The notes beneath the pieces were generated by a model. That model was not told the origin of the DNA and ran no database searches. It saw only the letters and a program-made list of their open reading frames with translations. Below, piece after piece: positions 1 to 10,812 of a stretch of DNA of 64,000 nt. Position numbers and translations under genes: made by a program. Position 1 is the first letter of the stretch, and the number at the start of each line of letters is the position of its first letter. This stretch comes from Symbiotaphrina buchneri (lineage: Eukaryota > Ascomycota > Symbiotaphrinales > Symbiotaphrinaceae), in assembly GCA_001599915.1 (NCBI GenBank), contig BCIG01000026.1:62001-126000 (forward strand), in the 5' to 3' direction.

Positions 1-71
1 CCCCCTTTTCATCTGCCTTCATCCCCCACCCCCTTCTCAACCTCCCACTTCATTCCATCCCCTACAGTTAT

Positions 72-2589
72 TTACAAGGGATACAACAAACTGCCCACCC
101 CCGGGACCTTAACAATCCCCGCGGCGGTGAGCTCCTGGATCAGCTGAAACAACATGCCATCACATCCCTTGGCCGCCATGATGTCCACCGAGACGGGCAG
201 GTACTCCTCGTGCAACGTGATGGTGCTGTTGTACGGCGCTTGCCCGACGGGCACGACGAAGTCCGGGATCTGTCTTGTCGTTAGCCATGGGGACGAGCAG
301 CAGGATCAGTGATGATCTGTCTTCGGAGAAAAAGGGAATTCGGAATGTCGCAAGGCGCTTACCTCGGCGAAGTTGCTGATCCGCGACGAAGCAAAGCCGC
401 TGGGAACACCCGGTGCACTGCAAGATTGAGCCGACGTCAGCTTCCCTCCTCCTTCTCCAAGCCACTCACAGAGCTTCTAAGCTAGCCAGTGGCGCGGGTG
501 AGTACTAACCTCCTATAAACATTCCTATACGTCGGGCTCGCTGTACTACCCACATACAGCACCAAACTATCTGAGCACGTCTCCGGATCCGCGGGTTGGA
601 CCGTAGTATTCCACCAGCCCATGAAAGTATTCTTCTTCTCAAGCTCAACATCCACCTGAGTGGCGGGGTAGCTCTGGCCCCAGGTCCAGCGGATATTTGG
701 GCTGGGATCGACGAAAGGCTTGCGGCCGGCGTGCAGCGCCGCGTAGTCGGCGTAGAAGGGCGCCGTGAGCAGCGAGTATTGCTGCTGCGAGATCAGGATC
801 GGGTACGTGATGTTCAGGTACTGCTCGATGGTGGCGGAGCCGGCCGCGGCGGGCTTGGTGGCGTTCCACAGCGCGTCGTAGTCCATGGCGGAGACCGAGG
901 CGTTGATGTATGCTGCGAGGGCGTCGCGGAAGGCGAGGACGAGCGCGTAGGACTCTGTGGAGGCGGAGGTCGGAAAGCCGAGTGTGTAGACTTTCTTTGG
1001 GAAGGTGGTGTAGGTGGGTAAGCCTTGGTAGAGCACGTGTGCGGCCGTGGTCCAGAGGTCGGGATCCCGAGTGAGGAAACCAGCGGTGTCGAGAGCAGGA
1101 GACAGGGGCATGACACCAGTGAGATCAACGAGACCGTGAGAGGGGCGGTTGCCGAAACAGCCGTTGACCTGGGTCAGAAGTTCAGAATTTGATGCACAGT
1201 ATGCATGGATGAATTACCTGGCTTGGATTACGGATTGAACCACCGGTATCTGAGCCAAGACCGATGTCCAGCCAGTCATAAGCGCCCATACCGGCTCCAG
1301 GTCCTGAGGAAGAGGAGCTAGGATCTTGATATCCGTCGCCACGGGCATTGAATGGGGAATGGTAATCAACCCTATGAAGCAGACAATCAGTATGGGCCAA
1401 CGTAAAAAAGGCAGACAGTTACTTACCAATCAGCACTATCAAAACGGGATCGTCAGTTTTAGCCAGGTATGTAAGACTATTATTAACCATATCTCGGAAC
1501 TTACGTTGCAGTCTATACACAATTGTTAGCCAGTCCACACTTCAGTCATCTGGACTCAAAGCTTCTTACCTCTCCATTAGCAAATTGAGAAGTCTTCATC
1601 TGTCTGGCATGAAATATCAATATATTGCTTCCTGCTTGTCATGGTGCCAATGGATCAGCATTACTCACCCAACCACGACCGCCCCAGCATCAAGCAACAA
1701 CTGGACCGCATATGCAGACGCGTTCTTCTCCGGATATAGATCGTAGTAAGCACGGCTCCCACAGCTCGTCTTGAGGCCCGCGAGATCGTAGATCGCTTTG
1801 ACTCCCAGTCTGACACCAGCGAGAGGCTTCTCGGCCGTCTTTGTGAAATACAGCCTTGAAGGGACACCAATGGTTGGTGATTCGGCTCCCTTTAGATGGT
1901 TAGTAGATACACATCGTGCCCACACTCTGCTGGCGAGATACCTCAATGTCAGCACTCAATGCGGTAAAATTTCCGTCCGGTTGAAGGATCACGCCCTCGG
2001 TGAACGCTTGATTTTCGTCCGAGTACAACAGATAGGCTTCGAAAATCTCGCCAGTTGTTGGCTCCAGGAAGTACGGGCCGGGCGGGAGATCAGAAGTCAT
2101 GTCGCACGTGAGACTCTCTCCAGCATACGCCGGCGACAGAATAATCAAATCGGTGCCGTATGCCGTAGAGTTGCTGCCGAAATCGAGCGCCGCCGTGCCA
2201 GTGCCTGTGTGCTTCAAGTAGATGGCTGAATAATATCTGTCAGATATGGTTTTCTACAAAGACATGGTGGAATTACTCTGCAAGAAGCCGGTCGAAAACA
2301 CATCATCGCTCGCAGTGTAGTTCTCGACCGTCGCATCCAGCATTGCAGAAGTGAACCCGCTCGAAGTGTCTTCGATCACTGTAAGCGGGATCACATCAAG
2401 CCCTTCCACCGTCCCGACGCTCAATTGCTCGGGCGATGCCGCCAACGTAGATACCGGCCAAGGCGGGATGAAGTAGTATTTGCTATCTACCATCACCGTC
2501 TCGCCGTCTGAAGCAATTGAAGCGGCAGCAAAGCTCGGGACGACGGCCAAGACGGCCGCCACAGCGAGGAAGCGCAGAGATGGAGTCAT
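72..2589 (-). CDS. Secreted amidase (amidase signature family), 10 exons
   Basis: Amidase signature hydrolase with an N-terminal secretion signal (residues 1-23, hydrophobic ALA-rich core), so it probably cleaves amides outside the cell or in the secretory path. Exons run 2277-2589, 1942-2225, 1669-1889, 1570-1603, 1505-1512, 1427-1435, 1218-1371, 510-1168, 363-417 and 72-269, giving 644 residues; every junction is GT-AG and the frame closes exactly. The catalytic triad can be placed: Lys276 in QMKTSQF, the cis-Ser within [10 protein letters not shown] (308-317) and nucleophile Ser335 in GSDTGGSIR. The first 200 residues form a separate N-terminal domain seen in a group of fungal amidases that are often carried in databases under the misleading name scytalone dehydratase-like Arp1; that link is from memory. 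The 8-nt and 9-nt exons restore the conserved TATADWVDY stretch and are the odd point. Substrate unknown. Confidence 0.93.
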
Positions 2590-2692
2590 GACGGCGGGCG
2601 CACTCTACACTTGGCTGGAGGCAGGCTGAGCGAACGACAGACGGATCGGCACAAGGATCGCGACGGGACACTCTGAGACAGGGCGTCTGCCG

Positions 2693-2700
2693 TATTTATA
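2693..2700 (-). promoter_or_regulatory. TATA box of the secreted amidase
   Basis: The minus strand reads TATAAATA here, 104 nt upstream of the amidase ATG at 2589. This fits a TATA-driven promoter with a leader of roughly 70 nt. Confidence 0.5.
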
Positions 2701-2702
2701 GC

Positions 2703-4292
2703 CCTCTCGATCGGGATTTCAGACACGGCCAGGCATCCACCATGTTCCTGGCCGTTCCTGACGAGCAAAGCGGGGTCGCGCAGCAGCAGCCGCGCCCATC
2801 TCCAAGGCAACTTCCCGTTTGCGACAAGTCGGCTGCCAGCCGCGAGCTTCCACTTCCTCCATGCGGCATTTTCTGTGCGATCATGCCGCCTGCTGCGATA
2901 AGAGAGAACTGTCACCGGCAAGTAGCGGCGTCCAGGAGCCAATCGCAGGGGTGTGCGCGGCTGGATGGACGAGCTAATGCTGGTGTTGTTGGAGCTGGGC
3001 GGCCTTGGCTCAGGAACGGGTCGGTTTTGCTTATCATCAGACAGCACCTTAGATAAGGTACGACGGCAATCCGTGTCCACACTGCCGAATCATGTTGGTC
3101 CTGCCGATCTGCGGGCTGTCAACAACACGTTGTAAATAAAGCCGCTCTGTCTTTCAAGCCGATTTGCCGAAGTTCCTTCTCCTTGATCAGGGCATTTCGA
3201 TCTCGTCCATGCGGCGCTGGCCCTCTAGGGTTGCCGCTACGAGACAGTGGCCGCCCCGGCGGGTCACTGACACGGCCAACTCTTCATTAGCAGTCCATAG
3301 CACATCCGAGTACCCGGTTAGAGATCCTGGATAGTATCCGTCGACTTAGTGACTTTGACATCTGATGGGATTGAAAGACTCTCTGCTCCAGGTCGTAAGA
3401 GAACAGCTGCTATTCCGTCCTGTCTGTCCCTCTTGAGGCGGATAACTCGGCTTCAGCGAACTGTGGAAGTATGAGGACTGAGAGTCACCCCTCTTGATCG
3501 GTGAATTATGGCCTGGTGGTGACACTTCAGGACGTCCCATTAGACAGTTCTTTTGTTGAAGGGGCTGATGAAGTCTTTGATGGGTCATTTTCTTTATTTA
3601 CTTTTTTCCAGACTGGAGAGCTCAAGTGGGTCCAAGACGAGAAGGACATCCGGCTGGAGCGCAGTGTAAAGAGGGCCACAGAATCATTGTCAGTGACAAA
3701 GTTTTCCATAAAACCAGACGTTCATCCAGAGCTGATTGTTTGATATCCATCTTAAACTCTGTAGACAACTTTCCGAAACCCTTCATCGAATTCAGAATCG
3801 TTGCGACCCAAAACCGGGAAGTGTCCACCTTTATACTCGTTGATTAAAACTCTTGTTCTTCCCCTAATCCTTTGGAATGATGAAACTTCTGGTTATGAAT
3901 TCTCTAACAACCAATTTCTCCCAATTCCCATCCTGGAGTTGAGTCCCTGGTCAAAGGACGACTAGCGCCTACCGTGTCGGGAAGGCGCACCCTTCATCGG
4001 CCGAGTCGTCCAATCACTGCGATCGCGGCCGGTCCCTTGATCCTTACTCCATCGCGTCAGTCATTGTCTCGATGTCTTATCAACTGTAGGAGCTGTAAGC
4101 AGTTGGCCACGAACTACCACCCAAGACAGGCGGCAGTGATATTTTCAAGGAAAGGAGTAGCAGGGTGACTCTCTTTTTCCTCCGCAAGCCGGGGAATACG
4201 GCTAGTTAGTCCTTTCTTTACGGTCCCAGCACAATCAAAGGCCCAGGAAAGTCGCCCATCCAAGCTCTATCAAACAACTCCCCGTCGCCACC
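2703..4292. other. Intergenic, no gene seen
   Basis: Divergent upstream region shared by the amidase (-) and the P5C reductase (+). A GTG-initiated open frame at 3501-3743 (+) of 80 residues reads rather protein-like, but has no ATG, no introns I can join and no family I recognise, so I do not call it. No RNA gene or repeat is visible. Confidence 0.5.
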
Positions 4293-5256
4293 ATGCCGAC
4301 CCAACTCAAAGACGGGTTCACCCTGTCCATCATCGGCTGCGGTATGTCCCTTGCCCTCCTGCCCTTTCCCTCAACTAACATCTCCAGGCACGCTCGGCAC
4401 CGCGATCCTCTCCGGGATTCTCTCCTCGCTGTCCTCAGCAGACAGTCCCAAAGACTACGCGCCGCACAGCTTCATCGCATGCGTGCGCAGCTCATCCAGC
4501 GCAGCGCACATCCGCACCGCCATCGCCGCCTTCCCGTCCTTCCACTCCCAGATCAGCGTCCTGCAGAACGACAACCTGCGCGGCGCGTCCGCCGGCGATG
4601 TCATCATCCTCGGCATCGAGCCGCACGGGTGGGAGGACGTGCTTTCACAACCCGGGCTCGCCGACGCGCTGGCAGGGAAGCTACTGATCAGCGTCGTCGC
4701 GGGCGTCACGCCCGCACATATCGCGGCCAAACTGTACGGCGAGGGCACGCCAGCATCCCCCGGCAGCGCGAAGACAGCGACGATCGTGCGCGTGATGCCG
4801 AACCCGGCCGCGGCGGTGCGGCTGGCGATGAGCATCTACGAGCGACCCGAGCCCGCGATCTCTTCAGACGCAGAGAGCTGCGTCAAGAGCCTGTTTAACC
4901 GCATTGGGACCGTGCAGCCGATCCGCGCGGAGCTGACGATGGTGGGCTCGACGCTGTCGGGGAGCGATATTGCGTTCTTCTCGCTCTTCTTGGAAGGCGC
5001 GGTCGATGGCGGCGTGCAGCTGGGTATGAAGCGCGAAGAGGCCCTAAGGATTGCGGCGTACTCGATGAAGGGCCTTGCGGAGCTGGTTTTGGAGGGTCAG
5101 GAGCCTAGTGAGATCAGACCGAGGGTGGCGACGAAGGGTGGAGCGACGGAGGCGGGGCTGAAGGTGTTGGAGAAGGCGGATGTGAGGACGCCAATGGCGG
5201 AGGCGGTCAAGGCGGCGAGTGCGAGGGGGTTGACGCTGGGGAGCAAGGAGGGGTGA
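4293..5256 (+). CDS. Pyrroline-5-carboxylate reductase
   Basis: Last step of proline synthesis: reduction of 1-pyrroline-5-carboxylate to proline with NAD(P)H in the cytosol. Two exons, 4293-4341 and 4388-5256, joined across a 46-nt GTATGT...CAG intron, give 305 residues, normal for the family. The N-terminal Rossmann fold shows IIGCGTLGTAIL with the G-x-G-x-x-G at residues 15-20. The C-terminal dimer domain shows the family hallmark around ELTMVGSTLSGSDIAFF followed by the EGAVDGGVQLGM helix. The start is the first ATG and puts the dinucleotide motif at the usual distance. Many fungi have two or three such paralogues, some acting on other imines, so the proline role is inferred from family and not proven. 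It is divergent from the secreted amidase, with no sign of joint function. Confidence 0.95.
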
Positions 5257-6409
5257 TGGGAGGAAACTGATGTTGGCGATTAGACTTAGACGGAGATGAT
5301 TCTCGGAGATTCATGGCTCTTGTGTCATGGACATTATGCAGCATGGCATACCGAGATCGCATCTAATGTCCCATGCATGTCCAAGTCAATAAAACGTTTA
5401 GAAACAGCGTCCTTTGCCCATCTTAAGAGACGGAGCATCTTTGCTCTTTGAACGGCCTGCTCATCCGAGCCAGAAGCCATTGTGCGGATCGGAGGTGTAA
5501 CCTTATCCCACTGGTTCTTATAAAGGCATGGTGGAAGGTGTGTTTGCTCCAGGTCCACTGCATGCAGCTATGCGATGCATGCAAATGTCCTATGTCCCGC
5601 AGGAACACTATGCTCGAGTGTGTTTTCCAGATGTCGTCCAGCACGGCCACAATCAGGTCCCCTTTCCTGCAATGGGTCGATGCGGCATTACGTGTTAAGC
5701 AAACCTCGAGCGGGTGCCAGTGATCATACCTCAGGCCATGGACGGGGGTTCTTGGAACCAAGAATCTACCATTCTCAAAGACTGGAGGCTTCGAGAATAC
5801 GTCTCTCTGTGATTAAGCTAGGAAATTGGGCGCTGTTTACCGAAGCAGATGAGCTCAATGTGAGTATTCCCATATTCCCACATCAACAGCCCTCTTTGGA
5901 GGATGCCATCATGTATTATAACCACCCTCTCTCTCCAAACGCAGAACAAGATCCTCATGCCTTCCTGTTCTCCTCGCCATTTCCCCAGCATATCCCACCA
6001 CTATCCCCAGCATATCAAAGACCTCTAGCCCTTCTAGTCCGTCTTCTCCCGTCAGAGAGGCGGTACGAGCAAACGAGGAGTAGCACTCTACACGATAGAT
6101 AATCAGATTATCAGAGTTCCAAATCCAGCGTCAACAGGGGGATGCCAGCCGTCTCTGGTTCTGCGCACAACCGTGAGCCTTCACATCAGGCTTCAAAGAG
6201 AGACACGAGACACGAAGCACTGACCATTCGCAGGAGCACGGGGCGGGCGCAAACGCTGCGTTGAAGTCGCGAAAGTCTCAATACTCACGTTTCGTAACCA
6301 GAGAACTTCAGCGTTCAGACCCAGGTTGGATCTTCATACCCCAGCCAACCCTCCTCCCCATCCCTTCTTACTCCCTCTACTACAAACTATAAGCGTACAT
6401 CTACGGTAG

Positions 6410-6453
6410 TCCCTAGTTGCTCCCTAGATGCTCCCTAGATGCTCCCTAGATGC
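6410..6453. repeat. 11-bp tandem repeat, four copies
   Basis: Four head-to-tail copies of TCCCTAGATGC, the first with one substitution (TCCCTAGTTGC). They lie in non-coding DNA. Confidence 0.9.
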
Positions 6454-6607
6454 ATGCGGATGATTGCTCAAAGGTCGGAGGTTGTCTAAAACGTTCGTCA
6501 CCCCCTTCATAAAGCCGCTCGCAAGCCTCTCGCAAGCCCCACCCCGTCCAAGCCTAGCGTCTCAGGCTCCTCCCAGGCGTCGGCAGTCGGCAGTTTCCAA
6601 GCCGCGG

Positions 6608-6624
6608 CTTAGCGGCCGCCGCTA
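6608..6624. repeat. GC-rich perfect palindrome
   Basis: TTAGCGG and CCGCTAA arms of 7 bp around a CCG loop. The right arm and its flank (GCCGCTAACGGGG) resemble 62419 onward (GCCGCTAATGGGG), which hints at remnants of one dispersed element, although the similarity is too short to prove it. Confidence 0.45.
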
Positions 6625-7207
6625 ACGGGGTCGCGGCGAAGCCTTGGCCGGCGCTAATCATCGACTGGCTACAGGGTAGGGGGGGTTTTGCATGATGCCT
6701 TTCAGTACGGAGTGGTGATGATGGCAGAACATCTTCGCACACAAGGGCAGACTACGACGATCTTTGAGTGCCATACCACACTTGGATGAGGCAGGGCAGC
6801 AAAGATCCGTGATCGCGGAACTTATTGTCAATTTGGTATCTGTATCAACGTGGTCTTGTTGTCAAACTGAGCTGGACATATCGACAAGGAAACAAAACGA
6901 TGATCGTGCGGCATGATCTTTTTGGAACAAACGCAAATTAGTAGCAAGGAAAAAAGCAACTGTAGTGTACACATCAAGGAAACGCTGGTCGACATTCGCA
7001 TGAAGCAATGGGTTGTTGATTCGAAGAGCAGGAGCAACTGCAAGCCGAGCGACGTAGCGACCAAACTCCGAAACTCCATCGCAATGCATCCATCGGGATA
7101 TCCACCTTTCCTTCCGTCCCTCAGTATCACCTCTCAACCCCTCCGATGACCTTCCCTATCACACGCGGCCCATTTCATTCTGCGGAGGAGGATCTGCAAC
7201 AACATGC

Positions 7208-8209
7208 TTAGTGTGACCCATACTCTTGCTGCAGCTCAACGTCTTTCTCACTTCGAGAGCGGTTCACGCCCGCCGACACAAGCCTTCCGATAATTGTGTA
7301 CTTGCTCAGGAAGCCCACGACACCGTTTCCTCCACCGTTCGAGCGTGGCGTGCCTGGCTGAGTCTGACGTTGAGGTGCGGGAGGTGGGGTGCGAGGGTCA
7401 GCCGCCGCATAGGTGCGAGGGGTCTCCGGAGCTGGTCCATCTCTGGCATAGCCCGCTCGCGCCGGGGTAGCACGTCCGAGAGTGACTCCGACTGAGAGAT
7501 AGAGCAAGGTGACGATGAACTCTTCAATCAACGCGACACACAGATAGATGGTCACGTTGCCAGAGAAAGGCGAGTATTTCTGCTTGTGTGCGAAGAAGGC
7601 GAGGCAGGAGTAGATTATGCGGACGGTGAGGAAGGGCAGAGAAAGCCAGATGACCCAAAGGAGGTGCTTCTCGCCAATTGCATAGCGGGCGGAGGGTGTA
7701 AGCATGATGTTGATGAGCAGGATAAGCGCGTAGCCGACAATAAACACGATGATGCCCGCTTCGAGAATGCCATTGTCAAAGCTCGTCGCGCTGCCGGTGC
7801 TGATGCTGTTCGAAGCCTTGGAACCTCCGACGATGCCGAGAATGAGGCCGATAGTGACGAGCAATCCAACCAATCTGAGGAGCATGGGGTGTAGGATCGT
7901 GCGGTGGTTGGAGTTGATGAGGTTCAACAACCGTGTCTGGAGGCCAAGCGTCGCCAGCAGGAGAGGGGAGATGCCGATGTTTTGCAAGATCAACACGCCG
8001 GTGTAGAGACTCTTGGAGTCTGGCCAGTGAATGGTAGCGAGTTGCATGGCAGCACCGATGATGCGGATTATGCAGAAGAGGACAAGGAAGATCCAACCGC
8101 CGGAGCGGCTGAAGCCATGGCGAAAGGCAAGGAAGAGAGCGACGAGGAGGCAGGGAGTGTACGCGGCGACGAGGCCGATGGAGACGCCGTTGCGGTACGT
8201 GACGGTCAT
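7208..8209 (-). CDS. Seven-helix integral membrane protein (DUF7702-type)
   Basis: Uncharacterised fungal membrane protein of 333 residues in one exon. The start is placed at the ATG at 8209 (MTVTYRNGVSIG), because the open frame upstream to 8290 is a serine/leucine/proline-rich leader unlike the rest; using 8290 would give 360 residues. Seven hydrophobic spans follow in order, including VSIGLVAAYTPCLLVALFL, GWIFLVLFCIIRIIGAAMQLA, LRLVGLLVTIGLILGIVGG, LEAGIIVFIVGYALILLINI and VTIYLCVALIEEFIVTLLYL. The last 90 residues are a polar, proline-rich cytosolic-type tail. The arrangement and the N-terminal YRNGVS...FRHGF...GW pattern match what I recall as the DUF7702 family, for which no function is known. 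A TATA-like stretch lies near 8410-8420 on the minus strand. Confidence 0.85.
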   Translation of the reverse strand: MTVTYRNGVSIGLVAAYTPCLLVALFLAFRHGFSRSGGWIFLVLFCIIRIIGAAMQLATIHWPDSKSLYTGVLILQNIGISPLLLATLGLQTRLLNLINSNHRTILHPMLLRLVGLLVTIGLILGIVGGSKASNSISTGSATSFDNGILEAGIIVFIVGYALILLINIMLTPSARYAIGEKHLLWVIWLSLPFLTVRIIYSCLAFFAHKQKYSPFSGNVTIYLCVALIEEFIVTLLYLSVGVTLGRATPARAGYARDGPAPETPRTYAAADPRTPPPAPQRQTQPGTPRSNGGGNGVVGFLSKYTIIGRLVSAGVNRSRSEKDVELQQEYGSH

Positions 8210-8290
8210 CTTGAACGATGTGAGGTGAGACGAGGGGTTGCGGAGTGGAAGAGGTAGAAGAGGTGATGAAGAAGAGAAGTTGTTGAGCAC

Positions 8291-10812
8291 ACGGAGTTGA
8301 TGGTAAGTGTGTGGTCAAGCCCAGGCGCCCGTGGTGAAATACGAAGTAAGCGAGATGAAGTTGGATGGAAGATGAGTGGAGAGAAGGGGAGGGGAGTGGG
8401 ACTTAAAAGAGTCATATAAGGCTGTACGACCGTCGGACCTGCCACGGTGATGGGCGCGCTGTATACTGCATCCAGTCATTCTCGCTTGGCACGTGTATTT
8501 CGCTGTTGACGACCCCTGGCGTTACACTCGGCGCAGTGAATTCTGTGTTGGGCCATCCACATCATTGCGGCTGAGTACACAAACACTCATAGATTCACTC
8601 ACTTACGCGTCATTGTGGCCCCGGGCTATCAGCAAATATTTTCTCTTCTTTTCTTTTGAGTGCTACCGGTGAATGCGCACCCCGATCCGACTTTCTAGTC
8701 AGACCTGAGCTGAAAAGCGATTGTAGGGGGAAGAAAGGATGAGATTGCGAATCTGTGGCACGGGCTACGAAGCTAGGGATTTAGCGTTTGTTGTCCGCGG
8801 CTAAGCCTTGCTGCTAACCCCAGCATCTCAAACAAAAGCTCTCGCCAAAACATCTTGATACGGTTAGGCTTGCGATTTCTCCCAATGGCACCCGTTTCCG
8901 TTGCACCTGCGCTGGTGACATCCTCAATGCTGAAACGGGAGGAAAGCAGAACAAAGCAAGCCTCTTTGACATCCTCAGAGACTTTGATTCGCATGTTCTC
9001 AATGTAAGGTAATATAGTCCAACTTGGTCATTGTCGCCTGGAGGAATACGAAGTCCCCACCTGGCTAATGCTGGTCCATTCGAGACCGTTCAGACCCCGA
9101 GTGAGTTAGTCCAGCCAGGGTACGAGACAACCAGCCAAGTCTCCAATGAAGCTTATCTCTGCGCCCTCCTTGTCGCCCAACTGGCCCGTGCCTCCTGCGT
9201 CATCAGACTCCCACCTAAGCTCGCATTGCCTCGGGACCTATCACAGCCCCCTCGGCGATATTTTTCCGACAAAAGCGCTCGCGGTCAAGAGTGCAGATCA
9301 CAGCCTCCTTAACCCCGCGCCGTCTGTTCGCATAACTTCGCATTCGGGACCCGGCTGGGAAGTGCTTGCGCGGGGCGGTGGGCTAAGCGTTGACCCCTGA
9401 ATGGGTTGGCCAATCAGAGCAAAGACCCGAGTGGTCGATGTTGATCTTCATAATGGGCGCGGTTAAATGCGAGCAATGGAAGCGTTGAGGTATCCGGAGT
9501 GATAACGCCGAAGGGCCCAACTGAATTTGAATCGTCGTCTCAATGGCGGAGTCGGAACTGTTGAGGATTGCAAGGACGGCTTAGTTGTCTCCGACTGCAC
9601 AATGCGGCAGTGGCCAGATGGGTCCGGGGATGGATGAAGGGCTCCGATAACCGACAAAGGATGAATATTGACATACGAAGAGATTGGTCTCCACAAAGGG
9701 GGCTTTTCACGATGGGTTGGGATAGCTGAAAATGGTACGAATGGGCGAAAAACGGTAAGACAGCAATGGATCTGGGAAGGACATGTGGTCCAATCGCGGA
9801 GCGATATTTCCAGCTGAGGGATGCCTGAGGATCACCAACATGACTACTTAGTCATCACGGGGCAGTTGGACAGCTAGCATGGGTATCATTGAACGTCGTG
9901 AACCGTCAATGTTCACGCAAATGCTTCTTCTGTGGACAGAAGTCTGGAGACCAACTCTATGAGCACAGAGCGCAAACATTATCAAGGGCTCGGATAAACC
10001 AGAGACACCCTTCGACCAGTCTGGCTGGTCTGCAATGGAGATATTGACGAACCCCGGTATTCCAGCTCGAAGACACCGCACCATGCAGGACGCGTGCCTG
10101 CGCAAAGCCAATGCGGGAGCTGTGAGGAAATCTTTTCAGGCACTCCGTGCCTCTATCCCTTGGGCCCCAGGCGGAGGTAACAGCCCAGGCGTATATCAGC
10201 TGTCGAGAAACGGAACTATAAGGCGAATTACTTTAAGAAAGGGGGTAGTCGTTTAGCTGCGGAGCTGTCTACATCTTTTAGCAAGGCCCGTCTTCGCCGC
10301 AATCAGGCAGGCTTTGAACAGGATGAGTTACGACTGAACGTGCAGATGTGCAAATGCAGACAATCGAAGGCAATTCGACAGAGGTTCAGGGGTTGTCAGA
10401 CATGGTCTAATGAGTCTGATTCCGTTGGACGCGACGGTGCTGCTGTCGAGGGTGCCCTGAGCCGCTGCAAGCTTTTTCTGGACCATCTTGGAGCTGGTTA
10501 AACCGCAATTGGTGAAAGCACAAGCTGAAAGAGAGGATTACGCTTACATTCCAGCTTCCCGCTACTTTCCCGCATATTCGATTTGCTCATGTCATTTATA
10601 ATACCCTGATATGGTCGTTACGAACTTCACATCATTTGCAGCTCTGTTTCCTCGAGCTGCATTTTATATCTCTTTTCCGGGCATGGTCATATATATCTTT
10701 GGCTACGTACGTGCATAAATAAGTTTCTCAGTATGAGTTTGGTATTCTTTTTTTATTCTTCTTTCCCTTTCTTAAAATAGAAACAAGCCCCCGACCCCCT
10801 CGCACCGGAACC
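8291..10812. other. Mostly gene-free; one candidate exon
   Basis: Apart from the candidate at 8773-9003, I find only short unrelated frames. Base composition is mixed and there is no tandem array or RNA gene that I can recognise. The right end is the 3' flank of the F-box-like gene. Confidence 0.5.
8773..9003 (-). CDS. Candidate orphan exon or gene remnant
   Basis: A minus-strand frame running to a stop at 8773 reads like real protein for about 75 residues: it contains IENMRIKVSEDVKEACFVLL, a middle rich in Gly/Thr, and KMFWRELLFEMLGLAARLSR. An ATG lies at 8994, and the frame is open a little further upstream without another ATG. The helix-forming pattern and even codon use are unlike the neighbouring random frames. 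I cannot attach a family, upstream exons or a promoter, so this may be one exon of a lost gene or a small orphan. Confidence 0.25.
   Translation of the reverse strand: MENMRIKVSEDVKEACFVLLSSRFSIEDVTSAGATETGAIGRNRKPNRIKMFWRELLFEMLGLAARLSRGQQTLNP

Larger units (their letters stand above)
5257..7207. other. Intergenic between convergent genes; possible relic ORF
   Basis: Both flanking genes end here. A minus-strand frame at 5337-5483 (ATG within a longer open frame from 5558) encodes about 48 residues that look natural (MASGSDEQAVQRAKMLRLLR at its start), but there is no homology I can name. The stretch also holds a four-copy 11-bp tandem repeat (6410-6453) and a GC-rich palindrome (6608-6624). 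I see no conserved gene. Confidence 0.4.

Noticed and set aside
3501-3743. 80-residue plus-strand frame that reads protein-like
   Set aside because: It starts with GTG only, the opposite strand is equally open in two frames, and no family or exon partner was found.
5334-5558. 74-residue minus-strand frame
   Set aside because: Natural-looking C-terminal half but no support beyond its length; left as a remark within the intergenic entry.
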